Counted from the first letter of the stretch, positions 1-11,034 are shown. The stretch: 64,000 nt of DNA from Candidatus Francisella endociliophora (GCF_000764555.1 NZ_CP009574.1:1178001-1242000), one strand, 5' to 3'. Notes: generated by a model not told the origin, from the sequence alone. Translations and numbers: made by a program.

Positions 1-739
1 TCGCCTGACGATATTGAGCATCGGTTGTTTTAAAGTCAGCATAAGATACCATACCTGAGTTATATTGATACTTTTGGGTCAAATATAACTTCTTGTTCCA
101 TGCCTCATTCGCAAATTGAAACTGTAAAGCTTGCTCTGATCTTAAAAGCTCAAAATATGCTGTTACCGTATCTGTAATTAAAGTTTGCTCTGCCTTTGCA
201 TAAATCATCGCATAGGATTTTTGTAAATATGTTGCTTGAGTATATGTTTTCCATTTACCCCAATCAAAAAGAGTTTGTGAACCACTAAAATTGACCAAAT
301 TGACAGTATCATTCACAGTTCCACCAAACTGCTTATATAAGTCTCTCCGCAAATTATAACTGGCATCGATCTGAGGAAGCAAAGCACCTAAAGCTGTAGG
401 TACTGTTTCAACATTTGCCGCGAAAGTTGATCTAGCTGCTTGATAATCAGCATTATGCTCAGCAGCTAAAACATAAATATCTACTAGGCTGTAATACTTG
501 TCTTCAGTATCTCCGACCATAGCCACTTCATCGGCTTTTTTAAGATTATAAAAAGCATTGTTTTCTTTTATCTGATCGGCTTTTGCATATTGTTTCTCAA
601 CACTGTATGGTTTTGATGCAACATCTGTGCCTATAGGTCTGCCTACATCATTATATTTTGGAACAGGGGTATTTTCACTAGCAAAAGCAGTTAATAACCC
701 AAATATCCCAAAAAGGTATAAGCCGACTTTTTTCATCAT
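1..739 (-). CDS. tolC: TolC-family outer membrane efflux protein (N-terminal part; C-terminus lies beyond the left edge)
   Basis: The minus strand stays open from an ATG pair at 739/736 to the left edge, giving about 246 codons, so the 3' end is missing. The N-terminus is a signal peptide (MMKKVGLYLFGIFGLLTAFA). The rest is rich in Ala, Gln, Tyr and Asn and has the helix-strand pattern of TolC (for example DIYVLAAEHNADYQAARS, then LPQIDASYNLRRDL). TolC forms the trimeric outer-membrane duct for drug efflux and type I secretion. The gene starts 10 bp after the Pcm-like gene, so the two are probably cotranscribed; tolC beside a pcm-like gene is common in gammaproteobacteria. Family call is firm. 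Which TolC paralogue this is rests on the neighbour. Confidence 0.88.
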   Translation of the reverse strand, partial: MMKKVGLYLFGIFGLLTAFASENTPVPKYNDVGRPIGTDVASKPYSVEKQYAKADQIKENNAFYNLKKADEVAMVGDTEDKYYSLVDIYVLAAEHNADYQAARSTFAANVETVPTALGALLPQIDASYNLRRDLYKQFGGTVNDTVNLVNFSGSQTLFDWGKWKTYTQATYLQKSYAMIYAKAEQTLITDTVTAYFELLRSEQALQFQFANEAWNKKLYLTQKYQYNSGMVSYADFKTTDAQYRQA

Positions 740-749
740 AATCTATTCA

Positions 750-1370
750 CTATTTGTTATATACATCAAAAAGAAATGTTTTCTCATATCCATCTTTAGA
801 TGTCTTTGTCACACTATATACTTTATCACAAATGCAAGTACGTACCACATAAACAACCTTACCATTCATGTCTAAAAACACTAATAAAGATTCATCAAGC
901 TCGTCTTCTTCCAAAACTGTTGATATATATATACGATCATATTTCTGTTGGCTGCTAGCTTTTTCATGTAGACTCTCAGCATGAACAAATTCAACATTAT
1001 TTATGCCAATCTCAGCTAGTTGTTGCTTAGCTATAGCTAATCTATCTTCACCATAATCAACTAACTCAACTTTCTCAGCCATCTTTGCTAACAATGCTGC
1101 AGGATAACCGCATTCTAAACCAAGTTTCAAAACAGAACTGTTTGGCTGTACATCAAGAGCCTCTATCATCCTTGCTGTAAGAGTTGGACTTCTTAGCTCT
1201 CTATCGCCAAAAACAAGAGGCGTATCACAATAAGCTAAGCCCTGAATCTCTTTAGGTAAAAACTTTTCTCTAGGAATATCTGCCATAATCTTAGCTACAC
1301 CGTCTAAAGAAAGTCCTTCCGTAAGCACCTGCTGTTTTACCATATTTTCTCTAGCAAACTCGAAATCCAT
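750..1370 (-). CDS. Protein-L-isoaspartate O-methyltransferase family protein, degenerate SAM motif
   Basis: This 206-aa protein has the Pcm layout: N-terminal FARENMVKQQV, a REKFLP segment near residue 34, and a methyltransferase fold. True Pcm enzymes repair isoaspartyl residues with SAM. Here the usual glycine-rich SAM loop (LEIGTGSGYQ type) reads LKLGLECGYP at residues 81-90, so two of the expected glycines are replaced. The acidic residue after strand 2 is kept (ELVDYG). It is also shorter on the C-terminal side than repair enzymes. It may be a non-catalytic relative that travels with tolC. Start ATG at 1370; tolC follows after 10 bp. Fold call is good, enzyme activity doubtful. Confidence 0.8.
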   Translation of the reverse strand: MDFEFARENMVKQQVLTEGLSLDGVAKIMADIPREKFLPKEIQGLAYCDTPLVFGDRELRSPTLTARMIEALDVQPNSSVLKLGLECGYPAALLAKMAEKVELVDYGEDRLAIAKQQLAEIGINNVEFVHAESLHEKASSQQKYDRIYISTVLEEDELDESLLVFLDMNGKVVYVVRTCICDKVYSVTKTSKDGYEKTFLFDVYNK

Positions 1371-1583
1371 AGTATAAGACCTTTAATATTTAGAAATAAA
1401 TTTGTACATTTTCAAATACCAGATAATACCATAACAGCACTATAAAAGGAACTATCCTAAATTTTAGATTTGGAAATCTCTACAAAAAAAGATAAAATTC
1501 TATAGCTAATTTTATTAAAAAAATAATATTTCTTTTGTTAGTACAAACATACTAGCAATAACTAAATTCAAGGAAACTAAACA

Positions 1584-2906
1584 ATGAAACGACCAGAACT
1601 TCTATCACCAGCAGGTTCACTTAAAGCTATGCGTTATGCTTTTGCTTATGGTGCAGATGCTGTATATATTGGGCAACCAAGATATAGTTTACGAGCTAGA
1701 AACAATGAATTCTCAAAACTTGAGATTCTTGAAACTGCTGTCAATGAGGCTCATGCTCAAGGCAAAAAAATAATGCTTGCAAACAATATTGCCCCACATA
1801 ATGCCAAGATCAAAACCTATATAAAAGATATTGCCCCTGTAATGGCTTTAAAACCTGACGCTATGATTATGTCAGATCCTGGTATGATTATGTTAATAAG
1901 AGAGCATTTCCCAGATCAAGAAATTCACCTATCAGTACAGGCAAATGCAGTAAACTACGAAACTGTTAGGTTTTGGCAAAAATTTGGAATTACAAGAGTT
2001 GTGTTATCTCGTGAACTATCACTAAGAGAAATCGCAGAAATAAAAGAGAATGTTCCTGATATGGAAATTGAAACTTTTGTACATGGCTCCCTTTGTATGG
2101 CATATTCTGGAAGATGCTTACTTTCAGGCTACTATAGCCATAGAGATCCCAATCAAGGTGTTTGTAATAACGCTTGTCGTAATAACTACAAAGTAGCTGA
2201 AGCTAAGCAAAATGAGTGGGGAGATTTTGAACCTGTTCAAACACAATCTACACTTGGGCTAGGTACTCCATCTGACAAAGTTGTACTAATAGAAAATGAT
2301 AAAGAACCTGGCCAATATAACCCAATGTTTGAAGACGAACATGGTACATACATCATGAACTCAAAAGACCTACGTGCAATACAGCATGTTGAAGCGATGA
2401 CAAAGATGGGAGTTGATTGCTTTAAAATTGAGGGGCGCACAAAATCATTCTTTTATGCTGCTAGAACTGCTCAGCTATATGATCAAGCCATCAAAGACAC
2501 TTTAGCTGGTAAGCCCTTTGATATGTCACTAATGGATAAACTTGAAGGTCTTGCACACAGAGGTTACACAGAAGGTTTTTATCGTCGCCATGTCCATGAT
2601 GAATATCAAAAATACGAAAACTCTGACTCACGTAGTTCTACTCAGCAATTTGTTGGTGAAATTACTAATTTTGATGAGCAAACAGGCTATGCTGATATTA
2701 ACGTTCGCAACAAAATGAAAATCGGTGATAGCATTGAACTAATGTTACCATCAGGAAGCCGTGAAATTATCCTAGACAATATGCTAGATAAAGATGGTAA
2801 TCACATGGAAGAAGCAAAAGGTAGTGGCTATCAAACAAAAGTTAGATTTGATAATGTCACTTCTGAAGATATGAAGTTTGCCTTAATGATTAAGAACCTG
2901 AAGTAA
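1584..2906 (+). CDS. trhP: tRNA hydroxylation protein TrhP (U32 peptidase family, YegQ-like)
   Basis: The 440-aa protein starts with the U32 signature MKRPELLSPAGSLKAMRYA. It carries the central Cys-rich block HGSLCMAYSGRC (about 169-180) followed by CNNAC (about 194-198), and KIEGRTKS near 280. These cysteines probably bind an Fe-S cluster. E. coli YegQ/TrhP is about 450 aa and makes 5-hydroxyuridine at wobble position 34 of tRNAs in a prephenate-dependent reaction. Annotation as a protease is a legacy of the family name. A purine-rich AAGGAA lies upstream of the ATG. The gene stands alone, convergent with the MFS gene downstream. Confident at subfamily level. Confidence 0.9.
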   Translation: MKRPELLSPAGSLKAMRYAFAYGADAVYIGQPRYSLRARNNEFSKLEILETAVNEAHAQGKKIMLANNIAPHNAKIKTYIKDIAPVMALKPDAMIMSDPGMIMLIREHFPDQEIHLSVQANAVNYETVRFWQKFGITRVVLSRELSLREIAEIKENVPDMEIETFVHGSLCMAYSGRCLLSGYYSHRDPNQGVCNNACRNNYKVAEAKQNEWGDFEPVQTQSTLGLGTPSDKVVLIENDKEPGQYNPMFEDEHGTYIMNSKDLRAIQHVEAMTKMGVDCFKIEGRTKSFFYAARTAQLYDQAIKDTLAGKPFDMSLMDKLEGLAHRGYTEGFYRRHVHDEYQKYENSDSRSSTQQFVGEITNFDEQTGYADINVRNKMKIGDSIELMLPSGSREIILDNMLDKDGNHMEEAKGSGYQTKVRFDNVTSEDMKFALMIKNLK

Positions 2907-2948
2907 TAAAATTAATTTTTAGTTGATCGTATAATTCAAATTTAAGCC

Positions 2949-4124
2949 TTACTTTGGCTCTTTTAATATAATCAGCAGAGCAAAACAGATTACAGACATA
3001 ATAATCATTGTAATAGCTATTGGCAAAGAACTTGTTGCAGGGAAAAGCATAGCAATACTACCTATTACTCCACTAATAGCGAATTCCATAGTTCCAAATA
3101 ATGCTGCAGCAACTCCCGCTATCTCATAAAAAGGCTCTAGACTACCACTAGCACCAGTACCAGTTGTAAAAGCCGCACCAAATGTTGCAAAAAAACATGG
3201 TGCAAAGAAGCCCCATAAACTTAAGCCATATACCAAATATATAGTCAAAGAAGTAACTCCTGCTAAAAATACACAAGCAACACCAAATATAGCTGTTTTA
3301 TAAACTCCTAACTTATTTACTATAGCTCCTGATAGAAGTGAACCAATCATAAATGCTAATCCAGCTGAACCAAATACAACATATATTTCAGATATTGGAT
3401 ATCCTAAATAAGTAATAATATATGGCGTCATTGAAAACAATATAAAGAATGATGCCATACCAGATACTGCTGTAAGTGAATAAGCCCAAAACTGTAATGA
3501 TTTACCAACATACAAATATCTTGCAAACACATCCCAGGACATTTTTTTACGTCTTTCAATAGGAAGGCTTTCTTTTACAAAAATTACAACTATCAAGAAT
3601 GATATAAAAGCCAAGCCAGTAAGAAATATAAATGCTGATTGCCACTGAAAATGCATAGCTAACTGTACACCTATCAAAGGACCTATAATAGGTGATATTG
3701 AAATAATGGCATTTATAAAGCTATATATCATCGAACTAGTCTTACCTGAGTATGCATCTCTAATAATAGCAAATGCGCAGACTGATAGCCCACAACACCC
3801 AAGCCCTTGAACTACCCTAGCAGCTATTAAAAACTCAATGGTACTAGATAGCGCACATAGGATAGAACCGAAGACAAATAATATTGATGAAATCAAAATA
3901 ACTTTAAACCTACCAAGTTGATCAGATAGCGGTCCAAGAAATAACTGCCCTACTCCTGTAACAACCAAAAACAATGACAATGTTATTTGTACCATTTGCT
4001 GAGTTGTATTTAAAGATTGACGCATTTCAGGTAGAACAGGCATATATACATCCATAGCTAGTGCAAAAGCAAAAACCATAGGCCCTAAGATCAGAATAGT
4101 TTTTAATGGAGAATATTTCCACAT
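2949..4124 (-). CDS. MFS drug transporter, Bcr/CflA type
   Basis: A 391-aa integral membrane protein with twelve predicted segments. It has the major-facilitator motif A GPLSDQLGRF at residues 64-73, between TM2 and TM3, and the Bcr/CflA-type ARVVQGLGCC at about 103-112. The segment DVYMPVLPEM at the end of TM1 is typical of this drug:H+ antiporter group (Bcr, CmlA, Tet-like exporters). It should export small toxic compounds from the inner membrane. The gene is monocistronic, convergent with trhP and divergent from nhaD across a 174-bp gap. Substrate cannot be deduced. Confidence 0.85.
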   Translation of the reverse strand: MWKYSPLKTILILGPMVFAFALAMDVYMPVLPEMRQSLNTTQQMVQITLSLFLVVTGVGQLFLGPLSDQLGRFKVILISSILFVFGSILCALSSTIEFLIAARVVQGLGCCGLSVCAFAIIRDAYSGKTSSMIYSFINAIISISPIIGPLIGVQLAMHFQWQSAFIFLTGLAFISFLIVVIFVKESLPIERRKKMSWDVFARYLYVGKSLQFWAYSLTAVSGMASFFILFSMTPYIITYLGYPISEIYVVFGSAGLAFMIGSLLSGAIVNKLGVYKTAIFGVACVFLAGVTSLTIYLVYGLSLWGFFAPCFFATFGAAFTTGTGASGSLEPFYEIAGVAAALFGTMEFAISGVIGSIAMLFPATSSLPIAITMIIMSVICFALLIILKEPK

Positions 4125-4298
4125 AAGAAATTCCTCTTATTTTATTATTAAGTAGCGGATTATTATAACAGAATATTTAAAATATGTTACTGATTTAGTA
4201 TACGACATAAAAGACCTACTTCCTTAGATAGGATTTTACTTAATTATATAGACTCTAATGTTATAATAAACAACATAGAAAATTTTTACTCTAAAATA

Positions 4299-5726
4299 AT
4301 GTACAAAAAAATCATTCTACTATTGTCAGCAATTATGCTGCCAATGCTGTCTTTTGCACAAAGTGAAAAGACTCTAAGCGCTGTTAGCGTACACGCTATC
4401 GATCATCCCTTAGCAATTGCCGCTATTGTAGTCTTTATATTAGCTTATTTATTAGTTATGACTGAGGATTTTACAAAACTAAATAAATCCAAACCTGTGA
4501 TTTTAGCAGCTGGAATTATTTGGATACTTGTAGCACTGGTTGGAAAATCTCTAGGTGCAGACAATATTGTCCATACAAACTTTAATCATATTATGACAGA
4601 GTATGGCGAGTTACTCCTTTTCCTATTAGTTGCAATGGCATATATCAACCTTATGGAAGATCGAAATGTATTTGCTAAACTAAAAAGCACTCTTCTAAGA
4701 GCTGGCTTCGGATACTTAGCAACTTTTTGGCTTACTGGTATTATTTCGTTTTTCTTATCAGCTGTTGCTGATAATTTAACTACTGCTCTAGTTATGAGTA
4801 CTGTTGTCATATCTATAGGTAAAGATAACAAAAAATTTATAACGATGGCTTGTGTAAACGTAGTAGTTGCAGCTAATGCTGGTGGTGCTTTTTCACCATT
4901 TGGAGATATTACAACTCTTATGGTTTGGCAAACAGGTGTTGTCAAATTCACTGAATTCTTTGCTATATTCTTACCTTCTCTTGTGAACTTTTTAGTTCCA
5001 GCGATTATTATGAGCTTCTTTATGCCAAAAATGGAGACTCAATCTATAATAGAAGAAAAAGTAGAACTTAAACGAGGAGCAGTTCCTGTTATTCTACTTT
5101 TCATACTAACAATTGCAACTGCTGTTTCATTTGAGCATTTATTGCACTTACCACCATCATTAGGAATGATGACAGGTTTTGGTTATGTAATGATATATAA
5201 CTATCTATATGGATTAAAAGTGGCTGTAGAGAACAGAAATCCAAATGGCCGCAAAATGCCTCCTCATGCTTTTGATATTTTTGATAAGGTAAAAGAGGCT
5301 GAATGGGATACGTTACTTTTCTTCTATGGAATACTCGTTTCTGTACAGGGTCTAGCAGCTCTTGGATACCTTGGTGTAGCCTCTCAGTATATCTATATTG
5401 ATATGCAATCGATTGCACCATCACTATTTGACGCTCACACTCAAGCAAACACTATTATAGGAGTTCTTTCAGCTATTATTGATAATATCCCAGTGATGTT
5501 TGCTGTGCTTAGTATGAACCCAACGATGGAACATGCTCAATGGCTGCTTATCACACTTACAGCTGGTGTAGGTGGTAGCTTACTGGCTATTGGTTCAGCA
5601 GCAGGTGTTGCTGTTATGGGTAAAGCTAAAGGCAAATATACTTTTATGGGGCATCTAAAATGGACTTGGGTTATTGCTATAGGCTATTTTGCCAGCATCA
5701 TTGTTCATTTACTAATTAATCATTAA
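4299..5726 (+). CDS. nhaD: Na+/H+ antiporter NhaD
   Basis: A 475-aa ion-transporter-superfamily protein. It has a signal-peptide-like N-terminus (MYKKIILLLSAIMLPMLSFA) and then about twelve membrane segments. Conserved polar stretches inside membrane helices include ADNLTTA (157-163), GGAFSPFGDITT (195-206) and a second IIDNIPV repeat in the C-terminal half, which fit the two inverted halves of NhaD. NhaD exchanges cytoplasmic Na+ or Li+ for external H+ and works best at alkaline pH. The 3' end overlaps the convergent SbmA-like gene by 11 bp. No strong Shine-Dalgarno precedes the ATG. Confidence 0.9.
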   Translation: MYKKIILLLSAIMLPMLSFAQSEKTLSAVSVHAIDHPLAIAAIVVFILAYLLVMTEDFTKLNKSKPVILAAGIIWILVALVGKSLGADNIVHTNFNHIMTEYGELLLFLLVAMAYINLMEDRNVFAKLKSTLLRAGFGYLATFWLTGIISFFLSAVADNLTTALVMSTVVISIGKDNKKFITMACVNVVVAANAGGAFSPFGDITTLMVWQTGVVKFTEFFAIFLPSLVNFLVPAIIMSFFMPKMETQSIIEEKVELKRGAVPVILLFILTIATAVSFEHLLHLPPSLGMMTGFGYVMIYNYLYGLKVAVENRNPNGRKMPPHAFDIFDKVKEAEWDTLLFFYGILVSVQGLAALGYLGVASQYIYIDMQSIAPSLFDAHTQANTIIGVLSAIIDNIPVMFAVLSMNPTMEHAQWLLITLTAGVGGSLLAIGSAAGVAVMGKAKGKYTFMGHLKWTWVIAIGYFASIIVHLLINH

Positions 5727-6741
5727 TTTCACTTCTATCAATCTGCTTAACTAATTCCTTTAATCTTTTTACATTTGCTTTTAACTCTGCGACTTGCTCA
5801 TAGCTGTACACAAAGAAAAGAAGAGGAGTCACAACCTTTAAAAAAGCTGAGTTTATCTGCATAACTTGGCCAAAACTAATAGCCTTTAGAAAGTAACGAG
5901 GTAAAGATAAAAAAATGCCTATTATTCCATATATCTGGGAGAAGAAATTTGTTACTACATTTATCTTTATCTCTCTAAACGTTAGTTGATAAAAATTGTC
6001 TACGACATTTGAAAAATGTTTTTTTAATTCAAATATTTTAGAGTTGTTTTCATAATCATTATTAATCCGTAGCTCAGCCAAGCCAAATCTAAAGTTTGCT
6101 TCATATCTTTGCTTATCATAAACAAGCTTTCGAAGAGGTTTACCAACCTTTATAATAGCTATTATATTAATACCCGCTAATATTAAAGCAAACCAAAATA
6201 AATAACCATACACTTTAATCTCATAGCCTAAAACTTTAAGCTCAAAGCTGCCTGATAAACTCCATAAAATAGCTGAGAATACTACAAATGTAGGCACACT
6301 AGCGATAAACCCTAAAGATAAAGTTTTTAATAAAGTTATAAACTGCTTTATGTCATTGCTTATTCGCTCATCAGGATTATCACAATTATACATTTGAAGA
6401 TAAGGTTTTGTTTGCACCCATCTCTTAGTGTAATAAATAGTTAAATACTGCCTGATTTTAATAACTACTACTTGACCAATTAAATAAGCTACGAAAGTAT
6501 TAACAAGAGTAAATAACATTATAAATATAAAAACTATTATTTGATGTATTAAAAGTTGTTGGTTATAGTTGGCTAAAGAGTCATAAAAGTCTATATACCA
6601 ATAGTTTAACCATACTCCTAAGCCTACACCTACAAACTCTAACACGACACATATAACGATCGCAAAGACTATAATCTTATAATTAGTAGCTCTGCTAAAG
6701 AAGGGCTTGAGAATATAGTAAATATCTCTAATAAAAGACAT
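5716..6741 (-). CDS. SbmA/BacA-like ABC transporter membrane domain without ATPase
   Basis: The 341-aa protein has about six to seven membrane segments. Landmarks of the SbmA/BacA/YddA family (ABC transporter region 2) are present: LNYWYIDFYDSL near residues 44-55 and NPDERISNDI near 123. SbmA and BacA import proline-rich peptides, bleomycin or microcins using the proton gradient, whereas YddA-type members carry a fused nucleotide-binding domain. No Walker A or signature sequence is present, so this is of the SbmA/BacA sort, though shorter than the usual 400 aa. Its start overlaps the stop of the KimA-like gene by one base (TAATG), which implies translational coupling. Confidence 0.75.
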   Translation of the reverse strand: MSFIRDIYYILKPFFSRATNYKIIVFAIVICVVLEFVGVGLGVWLNYWYIDFYDSLANYNQQLLIHQIIVFIFIMLFTLVNTFVAYLIGQVVVIKIRQYLTIYYTKRWVQTKPYLQMYNCDNPDERISNDIKQFITLLKTLSLGFIASVPTFVVFSAILWSLSGSFELKVLGYEIKVYGYLFWFALILAGINIIAIIKVGKPLRKLVYDKQRYEANFRFGLAELRINNDYENNSKIFELKKHFSNVVDNFYQLTFREIKINVVTNFFSQIYGIIGIFLSLPRYFLKAISFGQVMQINSAFLKVVTPLLFFVYSYEQVAELKANVKRLKELVKQIDRSEIND

Positions 6742-8615
6742 TACTCAGCCTTATAAGGAACTGAGATAACCACCCTAGTAGCTGTTTTTTCATCTTTTTT
6801 ATCCATGGCTGCAATAGCTAGCTTAACCATGCGAGAGTTCTGATTATGAAGCAAAAAGTGCCACCATTTAGTATTAACAACTTCTGGAATAACTACCACC
6901 GAATAGCCTCTCTCAGGATCTCTAAGATCATTTTTATGCAATATTTGCAATACAGGTGTTATAAATGAGTTATACACTGGTCGTAAAATTAGTAATTTTT
7001 CTCTAAATGCTAGGTTTTTCCATTGTGTTTTAACTTTCTCAATTTTGTTTTCATCTGCTGATACAAAAACAGGTGTTATATCATCTGATATATTTCTCGC
7101 TAATCTTAGTGCTTCTATTGTTCCTCGATGTATACGTGATACTAATAAGATAATTTTAGGCTTAGCATTATCATGCACACTTGCATTTACAATAGCCTCA
7201 TCAATACTTAGTGTCAAGTTATGCTGTCTAGTTATATAATGGTTCTTAATTGCATAAAGAACATACATAATAACTGCGATAGCTATTATTACAACCCAAA
7301 CACCCTCAAAGAATTTGCTCTCTACAATAGTTAAAAGTACAACAAAAGTCGCTACACATCCAAATGCGTTTATAAAGGCTCTAATACTCCAGCTTTTATA
7401 TAAGCGCTTGTTACGGTACCAATACTTAACTAAACCTGCTTGACAAAGTGTAAAAGCAATAAATACACCAAAAGCATATAAAGGAATTAATCTGCTAACC
7501 TCTGCTTCAAATATTACAATCAATACTCCTGATAAAGCAGTTAGCATTATTATTCCATTTCTAAATGCGAACCTATCACCTACTCTTTGTAACTGCTCAG
7601 GTAAATAACCGTCCTTACTTATAATAGATGCTAATGTTGGAAAACCTGTAAAACAAGTATTTGCCGCCATAAGTAGAATCAAACAAGTAGATGCCTGTAA
7701 GAAATAATAAAAAAACCCATGGCCTAACACTTGATGTGCTACTTGAGATAAAACACTCTCTGAAAAACCTGGATAAATTTGTGTTTTTGCAGCAATAAAA
7801 GTAACACCAGCAAACATAATTATTGATAGAAGTGTCATTAACATCATCCCAGTAATTGCTTTTGACAAAACTGGGGATTTATAAGCAGACACTCCATTTG
7901 CATAAGACTCTATACCTGTCAAGGCAGCACTACCCGATGAGAAAGCCCTAAGCACAAGGGTTAGAGTTAGGACTCCAACAGACGTTTGCATATGATCAAC
8001 ATAGGTTTGTGAGTACTCAAATGTTTGTAAACTATCGTGATTATATTGATAGATTCCGAAGACTATCATTATCAAAATTGAAGCAATAAACATATATGTT
8101 GGCCATATAAAAATCTTTGCCGTAGATTTCACACCACGAAGATTTATAATCATCAAAAGAGCTAAAAGAATTAGTGCTAGTTCAATGCTATAGCTATTAA
8201 GTATTGGAAAGGCTGAACTAATAGCTACCGATGCAGTAGAAACAGATACAGCAACTGTAAGAATATAATCAATAATCAATGATGCTGCGGTAAGTAAAAG
8301 TAGCTTCTCATTAAAATGACTCTTCACAATAGAATAAGATCCTCCACCCTCAGGGTGTGCTCTTACAACTTGAGCATATGAGAATCCCATTAGTAATATC
8401 AATAAAACTACCATAATAGCAACACTAATAGAATATTGCGTAACTGCTGCAGCACCAGCTGTTGCCAAAACTATAAATACTTCTCCTGTTGCATACGAAA
8501 CAGATGATAAAGCATTTGATGACAATATCGCAAAGCCAGCAAACAAACCAATTTTTTGATCTTGCTGTTCTGCATTTGGAATTGGAGAGCCAAATATAAG
8601 ATTCTTTAGTTTCAT
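6741..8615 (-). CDS. KimA-like potassium transporter (APC superfamily), paralogue 1
   Basis: A 624-aa APC-superfamily permease with about twelve TM helices and a soluble alpha/beta domain from about residue 470 to the end. It matches Bacillus KimA along its length: SSNALSSVSYATGE (32-45), PEGGGSYSI, IIDYILTVAVS (114-124) and TGIESYANG. KimA is a high-affinity K+:H+ symporter. The site corresponding to KimA Asp36 is Asn34 here, while Asp116, Tyr117, Thr120 and the TGIE glutamate are kept. The gene starts 7 bp after obgE and is coupled to the SbmA-like gene. Older annotation would say amino acid permease; the KimA resemblance is stronger, but the substrate is inferred. Confidence 0.75.
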   Translation of the reverse strand: MKLKNLIFGSPIPNAEQQDQKIGLFAGFAILSSNALSSVSYATGEVFIVLATAGAAAVTQYSISVAIMVVLLILLMGFSYAQVVRAHPEGGGSYSIVKSHFNEKLLLLTAASLIIDYILTVAVSVSTASVAISSAFPILNSYSIELALILLALLMIINLRGVKSTAKIFIWPTYMFIASILIMIVFGIYQYNHDSLQTFEYSQTYVDHMQTSVGVLTLTLVLRAFSSGSAALTGIESYANGVSAYKSPVLSKAITGMMLMTLLSIIMFAGVTFIAAKTQIYPGFSESVLSQVAHQVLGHGFFYYFLQASTCLILLMAANTCFTGFPTLASIISKDGYLPEQLQRVGDRFAFRNGIIMLTALSGVLIVIFEAEVSRLIPLYAFGVFIAFTLCQAGLVKYWYRNKRLYKSWSIRAFINAFGCVATFVVLLTIVESKFFEGVWVVIIAIAVIMYVLYAIKNHYITRQHNLTLSIDEAIVNASVHDNAKPKIILLVSRIHRGTIEALRLARNISDDITPVFVSADENKIEKVKTQWKNLAFREKLLILRPVYNSFITPVLQILHKNDLRDPERGYSVVVIPEVVNTKWWHFLLHNQNSRMVKLAIAAMDKKDEKTATRVVISVPYKAE

Positions 8616-8622
8616 CTATTTT

Positions 8623-9639
<1,017 letters not shown>

Positions 9640-9699
9640 TTATACTTATAATATGCTGATTGTATTATATATGTTATGACAAAAATTATCATTGACTAT

Positions 9700-10896
9700 T
9701 TAAAAACTTCCAAATGGATTAATATCAAAACATAAGTTAAATAATTGAAAAAGAATCACTATGCTTCCCATAGCAATAACATAAGTGTTTGAGAAGTAGA
9801 CTTTAAGATCTGGCTTCCTAGTTAAAAATGACGGGGTATAAACAAATATTATAACTGCAAAAATAGCTGCATACTGTAGAGCTAAGATAAATCCTCGCGG
9901 GTAAAAAATTGTGAATATAAGAGGAGGAACAAAACATATCAAACAAAGTGCTATATTATTTATCTGCTTACCGTATCTAGTAAATAAATCTCTAACATAA
10001 TGTATCAATGAAATGCCTACACCTATAAAAGAAGTAATGATGGCAATATGAATAAAGGAATTTAAACCAATTTCAAGCATATTTGAGTTTAACAAGGTTT
10101 TTATCTGCATTGCTAAACCAGCAGGAGTATTATTACCCGAGATATATAACTCTTGATAACTATGTAGACCTTGTTGAGGAATGAGTGCTAAAGCTAATAG
10201 TACCCATACAATATAAATGCCAAGTACACTCAAACTACCTATTAATATACTTTTTTTGATAAGTTTTATATCTCCTTTTTGATACTCATATATAACAGGG
10301 ATAATATTATGAAAGCCAAATGAAGGTAACAATGTTGGCCAAGCAAATATAAATGCTGATAAAGTAAGTGGGCCTCTATCTAAATATTTTGGATTAATAT
10401 AAAAAAGCATAATTACAACAGCAATAGCAAAAAACATAAATTTTAAAATTACAAAGAATCTATTCGCATAATCGCTAATTTTATAATTAAACATTAACAC
10501 ACCAAATATTATTGTAAAAATAATTGCTGATAGGCCTACATCTAATTTATTTGAGATTTTAATATTACTCAAAGCACCAACCAGAGATGATCCTTGTGTT
10601 GTATATGCTGACATTAAAGAATATAACAATAGTAAATATATAATACTAAAGAATATCAAATACCCTTTAGATACTCGTGATGACATCATTGTTGTGAAGT
10701 TAACCCCAAGAGGATGTTCAGCACATACTTTTAATAGCTTAAGCGCTGTTATATACATTACACTCCACGATAAAACTAGCAATATCACAGCCATCACAAA
10801 ACCGCATGATGCAACAATCAGGGGTAAAGAAAGCATTCCCGCCCCAATAGTTGTTCCTATTATCAAAAAAATTGAGCCAATAGATCTTGAGTTCAT
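9700..10896 (-). CDS. Aromatic amino acid permease, HAAAP family (Mtr/TyrP/TnaB-like)
   Basis: A 398-aa membrane protein with about eleven helices. Its first helix carries the family signature IGTTIGAGMLSLP (about residues 12-24), which is the substrate-binding bend in hydroxy/aromatic amino acid permeases. WPTLLPSFGFHNIIP (about 186-200) is a second conserved stretch. E. coli homologues import tryptophan or tyrosine with protons. The gene is isolated, about 70 bp upstream of obgE on the same strand and divergent from the DUF6314-like gene. Specificity among Trp, Tyr and Phe cannot be read from sequence alone. Confidence 0.85.
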   Translation of the reverse strand: MNSRSIGSIFLIIGTTIGAGMLSLPLIVASCGFVMAVILLVLSWSVMYITALKLLKVCAEHPLGVNFTTMMSSRVSKGYLIFFSIIYLLLLYSLMSAYTTQGSSLVGALSNIKISNKLDVGLSAIIFTIIFGVLMFNYKISDYANRFFVILKFMFFAIAVVIMLFYINPKYLDRGPLTLSAFIFAWPTLLPSFGFHNIIPVIYEYQKGDIKLIKKSILIGSLSVLGIYIVWVLLALALIPQQGLHSYQELYISGNNTPAGLAMQIKTLLNSNMLEIGLNSFIHIAIITSFIGVGISLIHYVRDLFTRYGKQINNIALCLICFVPPLIFTIFYPRGFILALQYAAIFAVIIFVYTPSFLTRKPDLKVYFSNTYVIAMGSIVILFQLFNLCFDINPFGSF

Positions 10897-11034
10897 ATAT
10901 TAATTAAGTTTGTTGAAAATCATTTTGAATGATATATCGATTCTATCTACTAAGCAAATAATGCTGCATTATACTTACAAAATTATTTTAATTGAAGTTA
11001 TAATTCTAGAAGGTAATAAAAACAAAACATACAA

